Assembly (NCBI GenBank): GCA_022616075.1
Contig: JAKEFK010000040.1
Location: 1 to 48,016, forward strand
Direction of reading: 5' to 3'
Origin: a bacterium
Lineage (GTDB): Bacteria > Acidobacteriota > HRBIN11 > JAKEFK01
DNA length: 48,016 nucleotides
The number at the start of each line of letters is the position of its first letter. Position 1 is the first letter of the stretch. The notes below the pieces were generated by a model. That model had not been told where the DNA came from and did no database searches. It worked only from the letters and a program-made list of their open reading frames with translations. Both the position numbers and the translations under genes were made by a program. Below, one piece after another: positions 16,456-26,370 of the stretch.

Positions 16456-17268
16456 TCAAATGTATTTTTTGCGGAGCATTTCTGCGGTGGATTCATCCAT
16501 TTGATCTTTGCGGCGAACGTCTTGAAAGCGCGCGAGCAGATCCTCCACTTTCAACCGCTTCTTTTCCGCTCCCTGGAAATCGTGAATCATCCTTCCTTTA
16601 TGCATCATGATCAGACGGTCCCCGAGACTCACGGCTTGAAGCATCGAATGTGTCACCATCAAGGTTGTCAACTTTTGCTCAGAAATAATTTCCTGACTGA
16701 GCTGGATCACTTGATCGGCGCTTTTGGGATCGAGAGCCGCGGTATGTTCATCCAGCAAAAGAAGCTCGGGCCGTACCCACGTGGCCATCAAAAGCGTCAA
16801 CGCCTGGCGCTGGCCACCGGAAAGAGTGCCGATTGAATTGTCCAGACGGTTTTCCAGGCCCATGTTCAGTTTGCGAACACGCTCTTTGAACTGTGTCCTC
16901 AGCAAACTGGCTAGAGCCCAACTCAAACCGCGCGGAAAGCCGCGCTTTGCCGCAAGCGCAAGATTCTCTTCAATCGACATATTGGGCGCCGTGCCGGTAA
17001 AAGGATTTTGAAAAACCCGTCCGATCATCTTTGCTCTACGATGTTCCGGCCAATTCGTGATGTTTCTTCCACCTAAATGAATTGCACCTTCCTCAATGGG
17101 GAACGTGCCTGCAACAGCATTGAGTAAAGTCGATTTGCCGGAGCCATTGGTTCCAATAATGATCACAAAAGAACCTTTCTCCAAAACAAAATCCACACAA
17201 CGCAAAGCCGGCACTTCATTAGCGGTTCCCGGATAAAAAGTCTTAGATACTTTTTGTACTTCCAGCAT
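16456..17268 (-). CDS. ABC transporter ATPase (LivF/TrpZ-like)
   Basis: 270 residues with Walker A GTNGSGKST (39-47), signature LSGGQRQ (149-155) and Walker B LLLLDE (169-174), followed by a switch His (MVTHSML). The sequence resembles the ATPases of the uncharacterised or putative tryptophan/tyrosine importer group that pairs with a LivH-like permease and a PF04392-type binding protein. It energises import through the permease whose gene it overlaps by 26 bp. Last gene of the minus-strand operon 21413 to 16456. Confidence 0.9.
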   Translation of the reverse strand: MLEVQKVSKTFYPGTANEVPALRCVDFVLEKGSFVIIIGTNGSGKSTLLNAVAGTFPIEEGAIHLGGRNITNWPEHRRAKMIGRVFQNPFTGTAPNMSIEENLALAAKRGFPRGLSWALASLLRTQFKERVRKLNMGLENRLDNSIGTLSGGQRQALTLLMATWVRPELLLLDEHTAALDPKSADQVIQLSQEIISEQKLTTLMVTHSMLQAVSLGDRLIMMHKGRMIHDFQGAEKKRLKVEDLLARFQDVRRKDQMDESTAEMLRKKYI

Positions 17269-18181
17269 GTTTCTTGAGCTTCCCCAGCAATTGCGGCAAG
17301 ATCAGAGCGATGAAAACAAAGATGGCGGTGATCAATTTCAGATCGTTTGGATTGAGTCCCCACCGCAACGCAATCGCCACCAGTAACCGGAACAAAACGG
17401 AACCCATCACTGCCCCTGCAATCGTATAACCCAAACGATGACTCCCCACAAGCGCTTCGCCAATGATTACACTGGCAAGTGCAAGAACAACGATACCGAT
17501 TCCCATTTGCACGTCCGCAAAACCCTGATATTGAGCGAGCAAAGCGCCGGAGAGGCCGATAAAACCGTTTGAAATTCCCAGACCCAGTACGATCATGTGA
17601 TTTACATTCACACCGAGAGCTTTCATCATCTGGGGATTATCTCCTGTGGCTCTCATTGCAGTGCCGAGATTTGTACGCATAAAAAGAAACAGAATTCCAC
17701 CCATGAACAGGGCCACCAGAAACGCAAACAGCAAAACAAAAGCATCCCGGATGGAGATTTCCCAGCCGGCGATCATAATACCAATCCCACCGGGCAACAG
17801 AGCCTGTCCAACTTTTTCACAATAAGTGGCCATCGTGGTTTCTGTGAGCAACGGTACATTGCTTTTACCCATCACGCGAAGATTAACGGAATAAAGCGCG
17901 GTCATCACAAGGATTCCAGCAAGCAAACCATTGATCTTGAAACGAGTGTGCAGGACCCCCGTCGTAATTCCTGCCAGAAAACCACCGGCGAAGCCGGCCC
18001 CGCTCGCGAACCATGGATTGAATCCGTGAACGAGCAGGATCGCGGCGATCGCGGCGCCAAAAGTGATTGAACCTTCAGCAGTGATATCGGGAAAACTGAA
18101 AATCCGGAAACTGATGAGGACGCCGATTGCCAGCAATGACAGGATTAGTCCCATCGTAATAGCCCCGACCAATAGTGTCAT
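17243..18181 (-). CDS. ABC transporter permease (LivH/TrpY-like)
   Basis: 312 residues from the ATG at 18181, which overlaps the stop of the STAS gene in an ATGA junction. About eight hydrophobic segments, GSITFGAAIAAILL, and FMRTNLGTAMRATGDNPQMMKALG, the conserved cytoplasmic loop of branched-chain-type permeases that contacts the ATPase. Only one permease gene is present, so a homodimer is expected. Together with the ATPase and the tandem binding protein it forms a complete importer. Amino-acid-like substrates are likely by family, but the actual ligand is unknown. Confidence 0.85.
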   Translation of the reverse strand: MTLLVGAITMGLILSLLAIGVLISFRIFSFPDITAEGSITFGAAIAAILLVHGFNPWFASGAGFAGGFLAGITTGVLHTRFKINGLLAGILVMTALYSVNLRVMGKSNVPLLTETTMATYCEKVGQALLPGGIGIMIAGWEISIRDAFVLLFAFLVALFMGGILFLFMRTNLGTAMRATGDNPQMMKALGVNVNHMIVLGLGISNGFIGLSGALLAQYQGFADVQMGIGIVVLALASVIIGEALVGSHRLGYTIAGAVMGSVLFRLLVAIALRWGLNPNDLKLITAIFVFIALILPQLLGKLKKHAGSTKSI

Positions 18182-19407
18182 CGTTCTTCCAAAAATTCTG
18201 TTATCGGGCTGACCCAACACGCGCCGCGAACAAATTCACTTTCGCCGACTCCGCTAATTTCACGGTCATCCTGAATCAGATGAAGTACGCCTTCCACTCG
18301 ATTCGATTCAAAGAGCCGGCTGACGGTTTCCGCCATATCGATCCTTCCTTTCTTTAACGGTGAGTAAGGAAATGCTGCAGCATGAAAATGACCTGCAACT
18401 TTCTCTGTCTGATCCATCCATCTCAAAATGGAAGCGGCCTCCCGGCCTTTGGTGATGACGCCACAAACGAGTGTGAGAGACTTCGCGTGAGCTCGTTCTG
18501 CTGTAAACGATAGCCACTCGACCGTATCCGGATAATGATAGGGAGCTGAAGCGGAAACGGATCCAACAGGCGGTTTCGATAAAGCGGCTCCCACAAGACC
18601 TGCAGTTTCAGAAACGATCACCATCGCCAGCGATTCCTTTTTTGTAAATTCAAGCGCGAAAGAAACGATTTCCGACAACTTGACCGAACCGGACTCCCCG
18701 CGGGCTTGAAAACGGACAAGGTTTCGCCAGTTCCCCTCACAAAAGAGACCGTACAGGATAGTCAGCTCCGGCACGAATTTACCGGAGGAGACAAGATAAT
18801 CGGCAACGTTCGTTCCATCGGTCGGAAGATAGACAGCCGTGCCTGAAACGGCCAGGAATTCACCGAAACGATCGCGGCATTCTTGATAACCGCCGCCGAA
18901 CGCGCCCAATCCCAGACCGAACGTTGATGGCGACAACGCAACTTTGCGCGCATGCGATTCGTCATAACGGCAACCTTCCAGCAGAGATGGGTCACCGAGA
19001 ATTTTGCAACGCAAAACTGCGCTCTCCTTTAACGAGAAGAATTCATACGTGGCATTCCCGCGCTCCAGTAATTTTCCTGGCATCTGCAGGGCAGAGGTTA
19101 CCGCTTCGGCAGGGCTCAAGAATTGCAGTAAGCCGGCCAGATCCAGAACTGCGCGTGCCGGTTCCGATATACGAACAACAATCAGTGAACCCTGGATTGC
19201 TTTCAACTGCTGATAGAAATTCAGCAAAACGCGAATGCCGGCTGAACTAATATAAGTCAGATCGGACAAATCCAACCGAACATGATGAATGCCTGCACGG
19301 ATCGCTGAACCGACCTCACCGGATAAATGGTCTGACCAGTATGCATCCAGTCTTCCATCGATCTTAAACTCAACTACATCGCCTTTTTGTTGCTTCCGTA
19401 TTTCCAT
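18178..19407 (-). CDS. STAS protein with a large uncharacterised C-terminal domain
   Basis: 409 residues. The first ~110 form a STAS domain (VVEFKIDGRLDAYWSDHL, then LDLSDLTYISSAGIRVLLNF), with the SSAG serine pair of phosphorylatable antagonists. The remaining ~300 residues (about 120-409) are soluble and carry features such as FGLGLGAFGGGY and AVYLPTDGTNVADYL; I do not recognise the fold. It sits between the binding protein and permease genes of an ABC importer and overlaps the permease gene (ATGA), so it is made in step with the transporter. It could be a client of the PP2C regulator at 31100, or a direct regulator of the transporter as MlaB is of MlaF. The start is next to a palindromic repeat and no Shine-Dalgarno site is visible. 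Confidence 0.75.
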   Translation of the reverse strand: MEIRKQQKGDVVEFKIDGRLDAYWSDHLSGEVGSAIRAGIHHVRLDLSDLTYISSAGIRVLLNFYQQLKAIQGSLIVVRISEPARAVLDLAGLLQFLSPAEAVTSALQMPGKLLERGNATYEFFSLKESAVLRCKILGDPSLLEGCRYDESHARKVALSPSTFGLGLGAFGGGYQECRDRFGEFLAVSGTAVYLPTDGTNVADYLVSSGKFVPELTILYGLFCEGNWRNLVRFQARGESGSVKLSEIVSFALEFTKKESLAMVIVSETAGLVGAALSKPPVGSVSASAPYHYPDTVEWLSFTAERAHAKSLTLVCGVITKGREAASILRWMDQTEKVAGHFHAAAFPYSPLKKGRIDMAETVSRLFESNRVEGVLHLIQDDREISGVGESEFVRGACWVSPITEFLEER

Positions 19408-19415
19408 ATTTATTG

Positions 19416-19476
19416 AACCGCCAAGGCGCCAATAAATGAATTTATTTTAACTTGGCGACTTGGCGTCTTGGCGGTT
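19416..19476. repeat. Palindromic repeat (ACCGCCAAGGCGCCAA type)
   Basis: AACCGCCAAGGCGCCAA at 19416-19432 faces TTGGCGTCTTGGCGGTT at 19460-19476 across an AT-rich loop. The element separates the binding protein gene from the STAS gene and ends eight bases upstream of the STAS start. A lone left arm of the same family lies at 32287-32306. Confidence 0.7.
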
Positions 19477-19481
19477 AATTC

Positions 19482-21413
19482 TCATTCTCCTATTATTTTT
19501 TCTGCGCGTTTCAAAATCGTCTCGGGAATTTTCAATCCACATTGAGCGGCTGCTTTCTGATTTACGAGCAACCGGGTTGTCCGCAGCGGTTGAAAAGGAA
19601 TCTTCGCAGGACTTTCACCGCGCATAATTCGCGTCGCAATTTCAGCCGCGTCCAGTCCTCCATCATAATAATCCCGTGCCACCACAATGGAAGCGCCTTC
19701 ATAAGCCTGATTAGTTTGAAAAGCAAAAATCGGAAGCCGGGAACGTTGAGAAGCTTGAACAAGACTCGGAAAAGCAAATGCAGTTAAGTTTCCTGCAATC
19801 TGACAGACGGCATCGATCCGCTGGCTCATCAATGACAAAGAAGCATCGGAGACATCGCCGCTTGTATTCGCTGGAACTGTGATCAGCTGCATGCCCGACT
19901 TTGAGGCGGCCTTTGCTGTCTGCTCCATGTTGTATACCGAATTGATTTCGGATGGCACAAAGAGCGTTCCAATCCTTTTTGCATGGGGCATGGATTCACG
20001 AATCACAGCAACCAGTTCCTCATAAGCGCTTGTTGTCAGCACACCAGTCACGTTCGGGAGGTGATCTTCATTCGATTTACCGGCCCCGGCGGCAACAGCG
20101 CTGGCAACAAGTGTAAAGACGATGGGACGTTTTCCTGCGCGTTTGATCGCAGCCTGCAACGTGGGAGTGGACATCGTCATCAGGAGATCAGCTCCTTCTG
20201 AAACTGCGCTGTCTATCATCGTGCTTAGAGTCACCATATCTCCCTGCGCGTTGCGAACCTTCAACGTGTAATCGCGACCTTCCATCAATCCTGCTTTTTT
20301 GAAACCATCTCGAATTCCTTTCTCCGAATCTTCTACATCTAATATGTTCGAATACTCCACGAGTTGAATATTCCACTTCTTGCTGAGAGATCGTTCTTTA
20401 ACTTTTTCGCCGATGATTTCATCCGCGCTGTTGACCAGAGCATCCGGCAGTGTATAACCATTTTCTTTTGCCACTTTCGTATTTACTGCGATTGTCACTG
20501 TTCGAGCCGGCTGAAGCGGAATGGATGCGGGACTCTCCCCGCGCATGATCCGTACTGCAAGCAATGCTGCCTCGCGTCCGCTGTCGAAATGATCGTTTGA
20601 CACGCTGATCAATGCCCCCTGACGCGCCTGAAATGTGCTGAAACAAAAAAGTGGAATTTTTGACTTTCGCGCTGCAAGCACAATGCTCGGAAAGCCCGCA
20701 GAAGATGCGTTGTCACCAATCTGGCAGAAGACATCAATTCCGCGACCAATTAGAGATGCTGCGGCTTCAGAAATCTCCACGCTGGAATTCACAGGAAGCA
20801 CAACGAGCTCCAGTCCGTTTTTCTGAACAAGAGTAGTAAACAGATCCTTTACATAAACTGAGTTCGCTTCCCCGGGCGAAAAGAGCGTACCGATTCGACG
20901 TGCCTTCGGAAAACATTCACGGATCACATCAATCATCTTTTGAAAGGGACTGCTGACATAGACTCCGGTCATGTTTGGTGTGTGATCCTGATCATTCTTC
21001 GACCCACCCCAACTGGATGGGTTCACAGCGAGGCTAAAAACAATGGGTTTGTTCTTGATTTTGTTCACTGCGGTTTGAAGAGCCGGTGTAGTAATCGTAA
21101 AAATCATATCGGTTTTTTCAACCGCAGCGGTGTCCAGAATGCTGTTCAGAGTGGGCATGTCGCCCTGAGCATTCCGGACTACGACTTCAAAATCCTGACC
21201 CTCAACAAGCCCTGATTGTCTTAACCCTTCCATCATCCCTTGATGCGCTTCCTCCATCGGAGGAGCTTCCACCAGCAAAGTCAGGAGAATTCTCCATTTC
21301 TTAGTGGGTTCCGAAGAAGATTTACGATGATGCAGGTCGGATAGAAGGAGGACGGAGGATGCGATGGTGATGAGAATCAGTCCAAGCAGTAAACGTTTGA
21401 TAACGGACCACAT
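19482..21413 (-). CDS. Membrane-anchored tandem ABC substrate-binding protein
   Basis: About 643 residues from the ATG at 21413 (MWSVIKRLLLGLILI). An N-terminal membrane segment is followed by two copies of the ABC_sub_bind (PF04392, TrpX-like) domain, roughly residues 40-350 and 355-640. The copies share RNAQGDM, NSVY, RIGTLF, ITTPALQ/MSTPTLQ and IMRGESPA-x-IPxQP in the same order, so this is an internal duplication. The usual protein has one domain of ~320 residues. The anchor lacks a lipobox, so it is probably tethered by its transmembrane helix. First gene of the importer operon, and divergent from the chemosensory operon. It may feed the permease and may also present ligand to the neighbouring chemoreceptors. 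The start is uncertain. Confidence 0.85.
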   Translation of the reverse strand: MWSVIKRLLLGLILITIASSVLLLSDLHHRKSSSEPTKKWRILLTLLVEAPPMEEAHQGMMEGLRQSGLVEGQDFEVVVRNAQGDMPTLNSILDTAAVEKTDMIFTITTPALQTAVNKIKNKPIVFSLAVNPSSWGGSKNDQDHTPNMTGVYVSSPFQKMIDVIRECFPKARRIGTLFSPGEANSVYVKDLFTTLVQKNGLELVVLPVNSSVEISEAAASLIGRGIDVFCQIGDNASSAGFPSIVLAARKSKIPLFCFSTFQARQGALISVSNDHFDSGREAALLAVRIMRGESPASIPLQPARTVTIAVNTKVAKENGYTLPDALVNSADEIIGEKVKERSLSKKWNIQLVEYSNILDVEDSEKGIRDGFKKAGLMEGRDYTLKVRNAQGDMVTLSTMIDSAVSEGADLLMTMSTPTLQAAIKRAGKRPIVFTLVASAVAAGAGKSNEDHLPNVTGVLTTSAYEELVAVIRESMPHAKRIGTLFVPSEINSVYNMEQTAKAASKSGMQLITVPANTSGDVSDASLSLMSQRIDAVCQIAGNLTAFAFPSLVQASQRSRLPIFAFQTNQAYEGASIVVARDYYDGGLDAAEIATRIMRGESPAKIPFQPLRTTRLLVNQKAAAQCGLKIPETILKRAEKIIGE

Positions 21414-21420
21414 GGGAGGA

Positions 21421-21442
21421 GTGATTGTATCACGTGTATAAT
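21421..21442. promoter_or_regulatory. Divergent control region with palindrome and TATAAT
   Basis: Only 40 bp separate the importer operon from the chemosensory operon. This gap holds a perfect palindrome GTGATTGTATCAC (21421-21433) and a consensus -10 TATAAT (21437-21442) whose transcript would start about five bases before the MCP start codon. No good -35 is seen, which fits an activator- or repressor-controlled promoter. Confidence 0.4.
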
Positions 21443-21453
21443 TTCCTTTCCCG

Positions 21454-23061
21454 ATGAAATCGATCAAGGATTGGAGCCTTCTCACAAAAATCCTGCTCAG
21501 CGCATTGTTCACCCTCTTATTGATCGCTGTTCCTGAAATTTTGCTGGAGACACATTACTGGAAGAAAAGCTATCGAAGTACAGAAATCAGACGTCTGGCG
21601 TACAGCATTCAAATCGAAATGCTAAAGGCGTTGAGATCGGAAAAGGAGGCCCGATTGGACGACCTTTCTTCAGCGGAATTTTTGCAAAGAGGAGTGAGCC
21701 CGAATGTGAGAAAGCACCAGGCATCCATGAAAGCCATGAACAGTTACCTTGCCGAGTTGAGGGCTTTCGCGCGGCCGGGTGAAGTGAACGTGGGAGCGTT
21801 ACAAAATCTTGTAAATACCTACGAAGAGACATTTACACGGCTTTTGCAAGCGGTCCGGTCCGGAACTTCTCAGCAGGAACAGGAAGAGCTCCTTCGAATC
21901 ATGCAACAAGCTTCCGAGGGTGTCGAACCGATTATGGAAAAGGTGGTTCGTTCCGCGGTAGAAGAATCCAATCAGTCTCATGAAGATTTTCGCCTTGCAA
22001 CATTTCTGGTAACCGGAATTTCCCTAACGCTTGGCATCTTTCTTTTTTATACGCTGTCAAAATCCATTACCAGGCCGGTCACCAGTTTGAAAGAGGCGTT
22101 ACTGGAAGTCGGTAAAGGAAATCTGAACAGCAGTTTCAAAATCGATTCACGCGATGAGATCGGAACGCTTGCCCGTACTTTCCGCGATATGTCTTCTAAC
22201 TTATTAGAACTTTTGAAAGGTGTGCGGACATCCGGGATTCAGGTGACCTCATCTTCGACGCATATTGCCGCCGCGGCCAGACAACTGGAAGCAACCGTGA
22301 ATGAACAGGCGGCTTCCACGACCCACGTGGTTGCCACAGCGCGACAAATCTCGTCAACTTCCCACGAACTGACAAACACAATGCAGGAAGTTCGTTCCGT
22401 AACAGACGATACGGGCATTCTGATCGAAACAGGACAGACCGGTCTGGCACAAATGAAAATGACCATGCGTGATCTCGTGAAAAGCACCGGCATGATCTCT
22501 TCCCGCCTTGCGTTGCTCCGTGAAAAGGCCGACAAAATCAATGGAGTGGTAAAAACGATCACAAAAATCGCTGATCAAACCAACCTTCTTTCGCTGAACG
22601 CAGCGATTGAATCGGAGAAAGCGGGCGAAGCCGGACCGGGATTTGCGGTGGTTGCTTCAGAAATCCGCAGGCTCGCAGATCAAACATCGGTCTCCGCTTT
22701 GGAAATTGAACGAATGGTGAGAGAGATGCACAACGCTGTGAATGCAGGCGTCTCCGGCGTCGAACAGTTCTCCGAAAAAGTGCAAACGGGAGTTGAAAGT
22801 ATTGACACTGTCGGCATCCAACTTTCCCGCATCATCCAGCAAGTCCACACACTGGCTCCCCGCTTTGATGCTGTTACCGAATCGATGAAGGAGCAAACCA
22901 TTGGAGCAGAACAGATCACCGAGTCCATGATGCAGCTTAATGATTCCGCCCAGCAGACGGCGCAATCGGTGCGCGAGCTGAATGAAATCACAGATCGACT
23001 CAATCAAGCGGCAAAATCCTTGCAAACCGAAGTCTCCCGCTTCAGAACCGCAGAATCATGA
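21454..23061 (+). CDS. WspA-like methyl-accepting chemotaxis protein
   Basis: 535 residues. One membrane helix (about 12-30), a ~150-residue helical periplasmic sensor, a second helix (about 179-200), a HAMP domain, and a signalling domain with the hairpin tip [20 protein letters not shown]. The tip and flanking motifs ([24 protein letters not shown]) match WspA-type receptors, which use AEKAGE where classical MCPs have AARAGE. No CheR-binding pentapeptide is present at the C-terminus. It opens the chemosensory operon and should signal to the CheA-REC kinase via CheW. No Shine-Dalgarno site is visible, and a TATAAT box lies very close to the start. Confidence 0.9.
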   Translation: MKSIKDWSLLTKILLSALFTLLLIAVPEILLETHYWKKSYRSTEIRRLAYSIQIEMLKALRSEKEARLDDLSSAEFLQRGVSPNVRKHQASMKAMNSYLAELRAFARPGEVNVGALQNLVNTYEETFTRLLQAVRSGTSQQEQEELLRIMQQASEGVEPIMEKVVRSAVEESNQSHEDFRLATFLVTGISLTLGIFLFYTLSKSITRPVTSLKEALLEVGKGNLNSSFKIDSRDEIGTLARTFRDMSSNLLELLKGVRTSGIQVTSSSTHIAAAARQLEATVNEQAASTTHVVATARQISSTSHELTNTMQEVRSVTDDTGILIETGQTGLAQMKMTMRDLVKSTGMISSRLALLREKADKINGVVKTITKIADQTNLLSLNAAIESEKAGEAGPGFAVVASEIRRLADQTSVSALEIERMVREMHNAVNAGVSGVEQFSEKVQTGVESIDTVGIQLSRIIQQVHTLAPRFDAVTESMKEQTIGAEQITESMMQLNDSAQQTAQSVRELNEITDRLNQAAKSLQTEVSRFRTAES

Positions 23062-23076
23062 AAATGAAAGACTCAT

Positions 23077-24318
23077 ATGTTCCGTAAGATACTGACCGTA
23101 CTTTTGGTACTGATGGTGGGTTTCGCAGTATGGTGGCAGTTCCTTCGAAAAAAGGAAGGGTCAACGATCAAACTCGGTGTTCTTCATTCCCTGACCGGAA
23201 CCATGGCGATCAGCGAAAGATCGATGGTAGACGCGGTAAACATGGCGGTAGAGGAAATCAACGACCGGGGTGGAATTTCAGGGCGAAAGATCCAGACAAT
23301 TATTGCCGATGGGCGTTCCGATTGGCCCACTTTTGCGCGCGAAGCAGAGCGTCTCATTCTTGAAGAAAAAGTGAGCACAATTTTGGGATGCTGGACTTCC
23401 GCTAGCCGCAAGAGTGTAAAAGAGATTGTTGAGAAACACAATCATCTTTTGATCTACCCGCTTCAGTACGAAGGACTAGAGGATTCTCCCAACATCATTT
23501 ATACAGGCGCAGCCCCCAATCAACAGATCATCCCGGCTGTGAAATGGTGTCTGGATCATCTCGGCAAGAAATTCTTTCTGGTGGGCTCGGATTATGTTTT
23601 CCCGCGCACTGCCAATGCAATGATTCGGGATCAGCTGAATTCGCTGCAAGGGCAGGTCGTGGGTGAGGAATATTTAGTCCTGGGAAGCAAAAATGTGGAT
23701 GGAATCGTTAACAAGATAGTGCAAGCCGGCCCTGATGTGATCTTGAATACGATCAATGGTGACAGCAATATCGCTTTCTTCCGTGCCTTGCGTAACGCGG
23801 GCATTTCTTCCGATCGAATACCAATCATGTCCTTCAGCATCGCAGAGGAAGAACTGCGTAGCATGAATATCCAGGACACCGTAGGTGATTATGCAACCTG
23901 GAATTATTTTCAAAGCCTGAACAACGCCAAAAATCGTGAATTCGTTAAAAGGTTTAAGGGCCGTTACGGCGACACGCGGGTTACCGCTGATCCGATTGAG
24001 ACAGCGTATTTCAGTGTCTATCTCTGGGCACAGGCGGTCGAAGAAGGAGAAAGTGACAATGTGAGCAGCATTCGCAAGAGAATCACTGATCAAAGTTATA
24101 AAGCTCCCGGAGGAATTGTTTACGTCGATGGTACGACGCGACATACCTGGAAGCCGGTGCGCATCGGCAGAATCCGGGAAGATGGTCAGCTTGATACGGT
24201 CTGGAGCTCGGAGCATTCGGTAAGACCGATTCCCTTTCCGGCATATCGATCGCGAGTGCAATGGGAGAATTTTTTGGACCATCTTTATCGGGGCTGGGGA
24301 AGAAAATGGGGGAAATGA
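23077..24318 (+). CDS. UrtA-like periplasmic binding protein (chemosensory operon)
   Basis: 413 residues. An N-terminal membrane anchor (about 4-23) is followed by a type I periplasmic binding fold of the AmiC/UrtA group: LGVLHSLTGTMAISERS, NDRGGISGRK, ILGCWTSASRKSV, PLQYEGLEDSPNIIYTG. True UrtA proteins serve urea importers, but no urtBCDE genes are here. Instead the gene lies between two chemoreceptor genes, which points to a sensory role in presenting a urea- or amide-like ligand to a receptor. The anchor without a lipobox suggests it stays in the inner membrane near the receptors. Ligand identity is inference only. Confidence 0.8.
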   Translation: MFRKILTVLLVLMVGFAVWWQFLRKKEGSTIKLGVLHSLTGTMAISERSMVDAVNMAVEEINDRGGISGRKIQTIIADGRSDWPTFAREAERLILEEKVSTILGCWTSASRKSVKEIVEKHNHLLIYPLQYEGLEDSPNIIYTGAAPNQQIIPAVKWCLDHLGKKFFLVGSDYVFPRTANAMIRDQLNSLQGQVVGEEYLVLGSKNVDGIVNKIVQAGPDVILNTINGDSNIAFFRALRNAGISSDRIPIMSFSIAEEELRSMNIQDTVGDYATWNYFQSLNNAKNREFVKRFKGRYGDTRVTADPIETAYFSVYLWAQAVEEGESDNVSSIRKRITDQSYKAPGGIVYVDGTTRHTWKPVRIGRIREDGQLDTVWSSEHSVRPIPFPAYRSRVQWENFLDHLYRGWGRKWGK

Positions 24319-24372
24319 ATCGTCTTCGCGCGGCGCGTCGATGCGTCTTTCGCGTCGCTTGGTTGAAAAAGT

Positions 24373-26370
24373 ATGTGGCGTAATCTAACGAAAAGATCGA
24401 TTGCTTCAAAGCTTGTATTCTGGTTTCTTGTGATTGCGCTGGTACCGCTCACAGTTATTCTTTATCTGACCTACAGCATCTCAAAGAAATCTGTAACAGA
24501 AGCGCTGCGCGACCATCTTCTTACAATCGCTAATAACAAAGTCAGTCAAGTTGCATTCTTTGCGTCCGAGCGAAATAAGGACGTCACGACACTGGCAACG
24601 ACGCCCGATATCCTCCGGACCTTTAGAAGATTTCAGGCAAGCAGCCCGGATTCAATAGAAACGATGCTGGGCGAAGTGCGTCCCTTCTTCCAGGCCTACG
24701 CTACTACCTACGGTTACAATGATCTCATTTTGATTTCCAATGCCGGCAATATTCTCTTTTGCCTCCAATGCGGATCCCTTGCCGGAGCCAATCTCTACGA
24801 TCCCAATCTTCGAGCTTCTGAGCTGGCTGGAGTCTTTGATCGCGCCAAAACACTTCTGGAAACCGAGTTCTCGGATTTTGAGTATGACACGGAGAACGAA
24901 GCAGCCGTCGCTTATATCGCCGCTCCTGTTTTTACCGATGGAATCATTCAGGGTGTCGTCGTTCTCCAAATGGATAACCGGCTCATTTCTAATATTGTAG
25001 AGGACTACACAGGTCTGGGAGACACAGGGGAAACCGTGCTGGGGACGCTCATAGGAAACGAAGTCCTTTTCGTGGCCCCCACCCGGTACCGTCCGGACGC
25101 CGCGTTTCAGTACCGTATACCGATCGGGCTCGGCAGAGACGTGCCCATTGTCAAAGCCTCAGAAGGAGAGCGCGGGGATGGAATCCTGCTGGATTACCGG
25201 AGCAAGGAAGTGATGGGGGTTTGGCGCTATCTGCCTTATTTCCACTGGGGAATGGTCGTCAAAATGGATACTGGCGAATTCTTTGCGCCTTTAACATACC
25301 AGCGAAACCTGATGTTGTTTTGTGGAATCGTCGTTCTACTGTTTGTTCTACTTCTTGCCTTGACAATCGCATCCTCCCTTTCTAAGCCGGTTGTTCAGCT
25401 CACGGAAATCGCTCGCACCGTTTCAGATGGAGATCTCACTGTAAAGCTTACCGCCGAAGAAAAAGCGCAGGATGAAGTGAGCATACTGGCCCGCGGATTC
25501 TCCAGGATGACCGGGAGTCTATTACGATTGATCAGCGGTGTAAAAGATTCCGGCTCGGAGGTAAGTTCTTCTTCCAGTCAGATTGCAGCCGCCGCCCGTC
25601 AGCTGGAGGCAACTGTAAACGAACAGGCAGCATCCACGAATGAAGTGGTTGCCACGAGCAAACAGATTTCTACCACATCTCAAGATCTTGTACGTACGAT
25701 TACTGATGTTGCACAGGAATCCATCAGGACCACGACGCTCGTGGAATCCGGACGCTCGGGATTGGAAGAAATGGAATCGGCGATGCAAAAACTTGTGACT
25801 GCAACCAGTTCGATTTCGGCCAAACTGCAAACGTTGAATGAAAAAGCGGCGGTAATCAGCACAGTCGTAACTACCATCAATACTGTCGCTGACCAGACCA
25901 ACCTCCTCTCCTTGAACGCCGCAATTGAAGCGGAAAAAGCGGGAGATGCCGGACTCGGGTTCGGCGTGGTCGCTTCGGAAATCCGCCGGCTGGCCGATCA
26001 AACCGGTTACGCAACGATGGACATTGAGCAAATCGTCAAAGAGATGCAGAGTGCCGTCGATGCAGGTGTCACAAGCGTCCAATCATTCACACAGGAAGTT
26101 CATAAGGGTGTGGATAAGGTTCAAAAAGTGAGCCGCGAGTTTTCGCTTATTATTGAACGCGTTCAAGCGTTAACGCCTCAATATGAACAGGTAAGACAGG
26201 GAATCCTTTCGCAAAATGTGGCAGCCGAGCAAATCAGTGAAGCCATGGTTCATTTGAGTGATGCCGCTCACTACACGGCAGAATCCGTCCGGTCGTTGAA
26301 TCAAATTACAAACCAGCTCAACTCGGCTTCGTCAACGCTCAAAGAAGAAGTGGAACGATTTAAAGTATGA
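24373..26370 (+). CDS. Methyl-accepting chemotaxis protein with large periplasmic sensor (dCache-like)
   Basis: 665 residues. First helix at about 13-33, a ~275-residue periplasmic part with the layout of a dCache sensor ([15 protein letters not shown], then [20 protein letters not shown]), second helix at about 312-335, HAMP ([17 protein letters not shown]) and a signalling domain with [20 protein letters not shown]. The WspA-type tip and the absence of a C-terminal pentapeptide match the first MCP of the operon, so both should share the same CheW and CheA. The stop overlaps the CheR start (ATGA). Confidence 0.9.
   Translation: MWRNLTKRSIASKLVFWFLVIALVPLTVILYLTYSISKKSVTEALRDHLLTIANNKVSQVAFFASERNKDVTTLATTPDILRTFRRFQASSPDSIETMLGEVRPFFQAYATTYGYNDLILISNAGNILFCLQCGSLAGANLYDPNLRASELAGVFDRAKTLLETEFSDFEYDTENEAAVAYIAAPVFTDGIIQGVVVLQMDNRLISNIVEDYTGLGDTGETVLGTLIGNEVLFVAPTRYRPDAAFQYRIPIGLGRDVPIVKASEGERGDGILLDYRSKEVMGVWRYLPYFHWGMVVKMDTGEFFAPLTYQRNLMLFCGIVVLLFVLLLALTIASSLSKPVVQLTEIARTVSDGDLTVKLTAEEKAQDEVSILARGFSRMTGSLLRLISGVKDSGSEVSSSSSQIAAAARQLEATVNEQAASTNEVVATSKQISTTSQDLVRTITDVAQESIRTTTLVESGRSGLEEMESAMQKLVTATSSISAKLQTLNEKAAVISTVVTTINTVADQTNLLSLNAAIEAEKAGDAGLGFGVVASEIRRLADQTGYATMDIEQIVKEMQSAVDAGVTSVQSFTQEVHKGVDKVQKVSREFSLIIERVQALTPQYEQVRQGILSQNVAAEQISEAMVHLSDAAHYTAESVRSLNQITNQLNSASSTLKEEVERFKV

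Noticed and set aside
23077-24318. Reading the UrtA-like gene as part of a urea ABC importer
   Set aside because: No urtBCDE or urease genes are present; the flanks are chemoreceptor genes.
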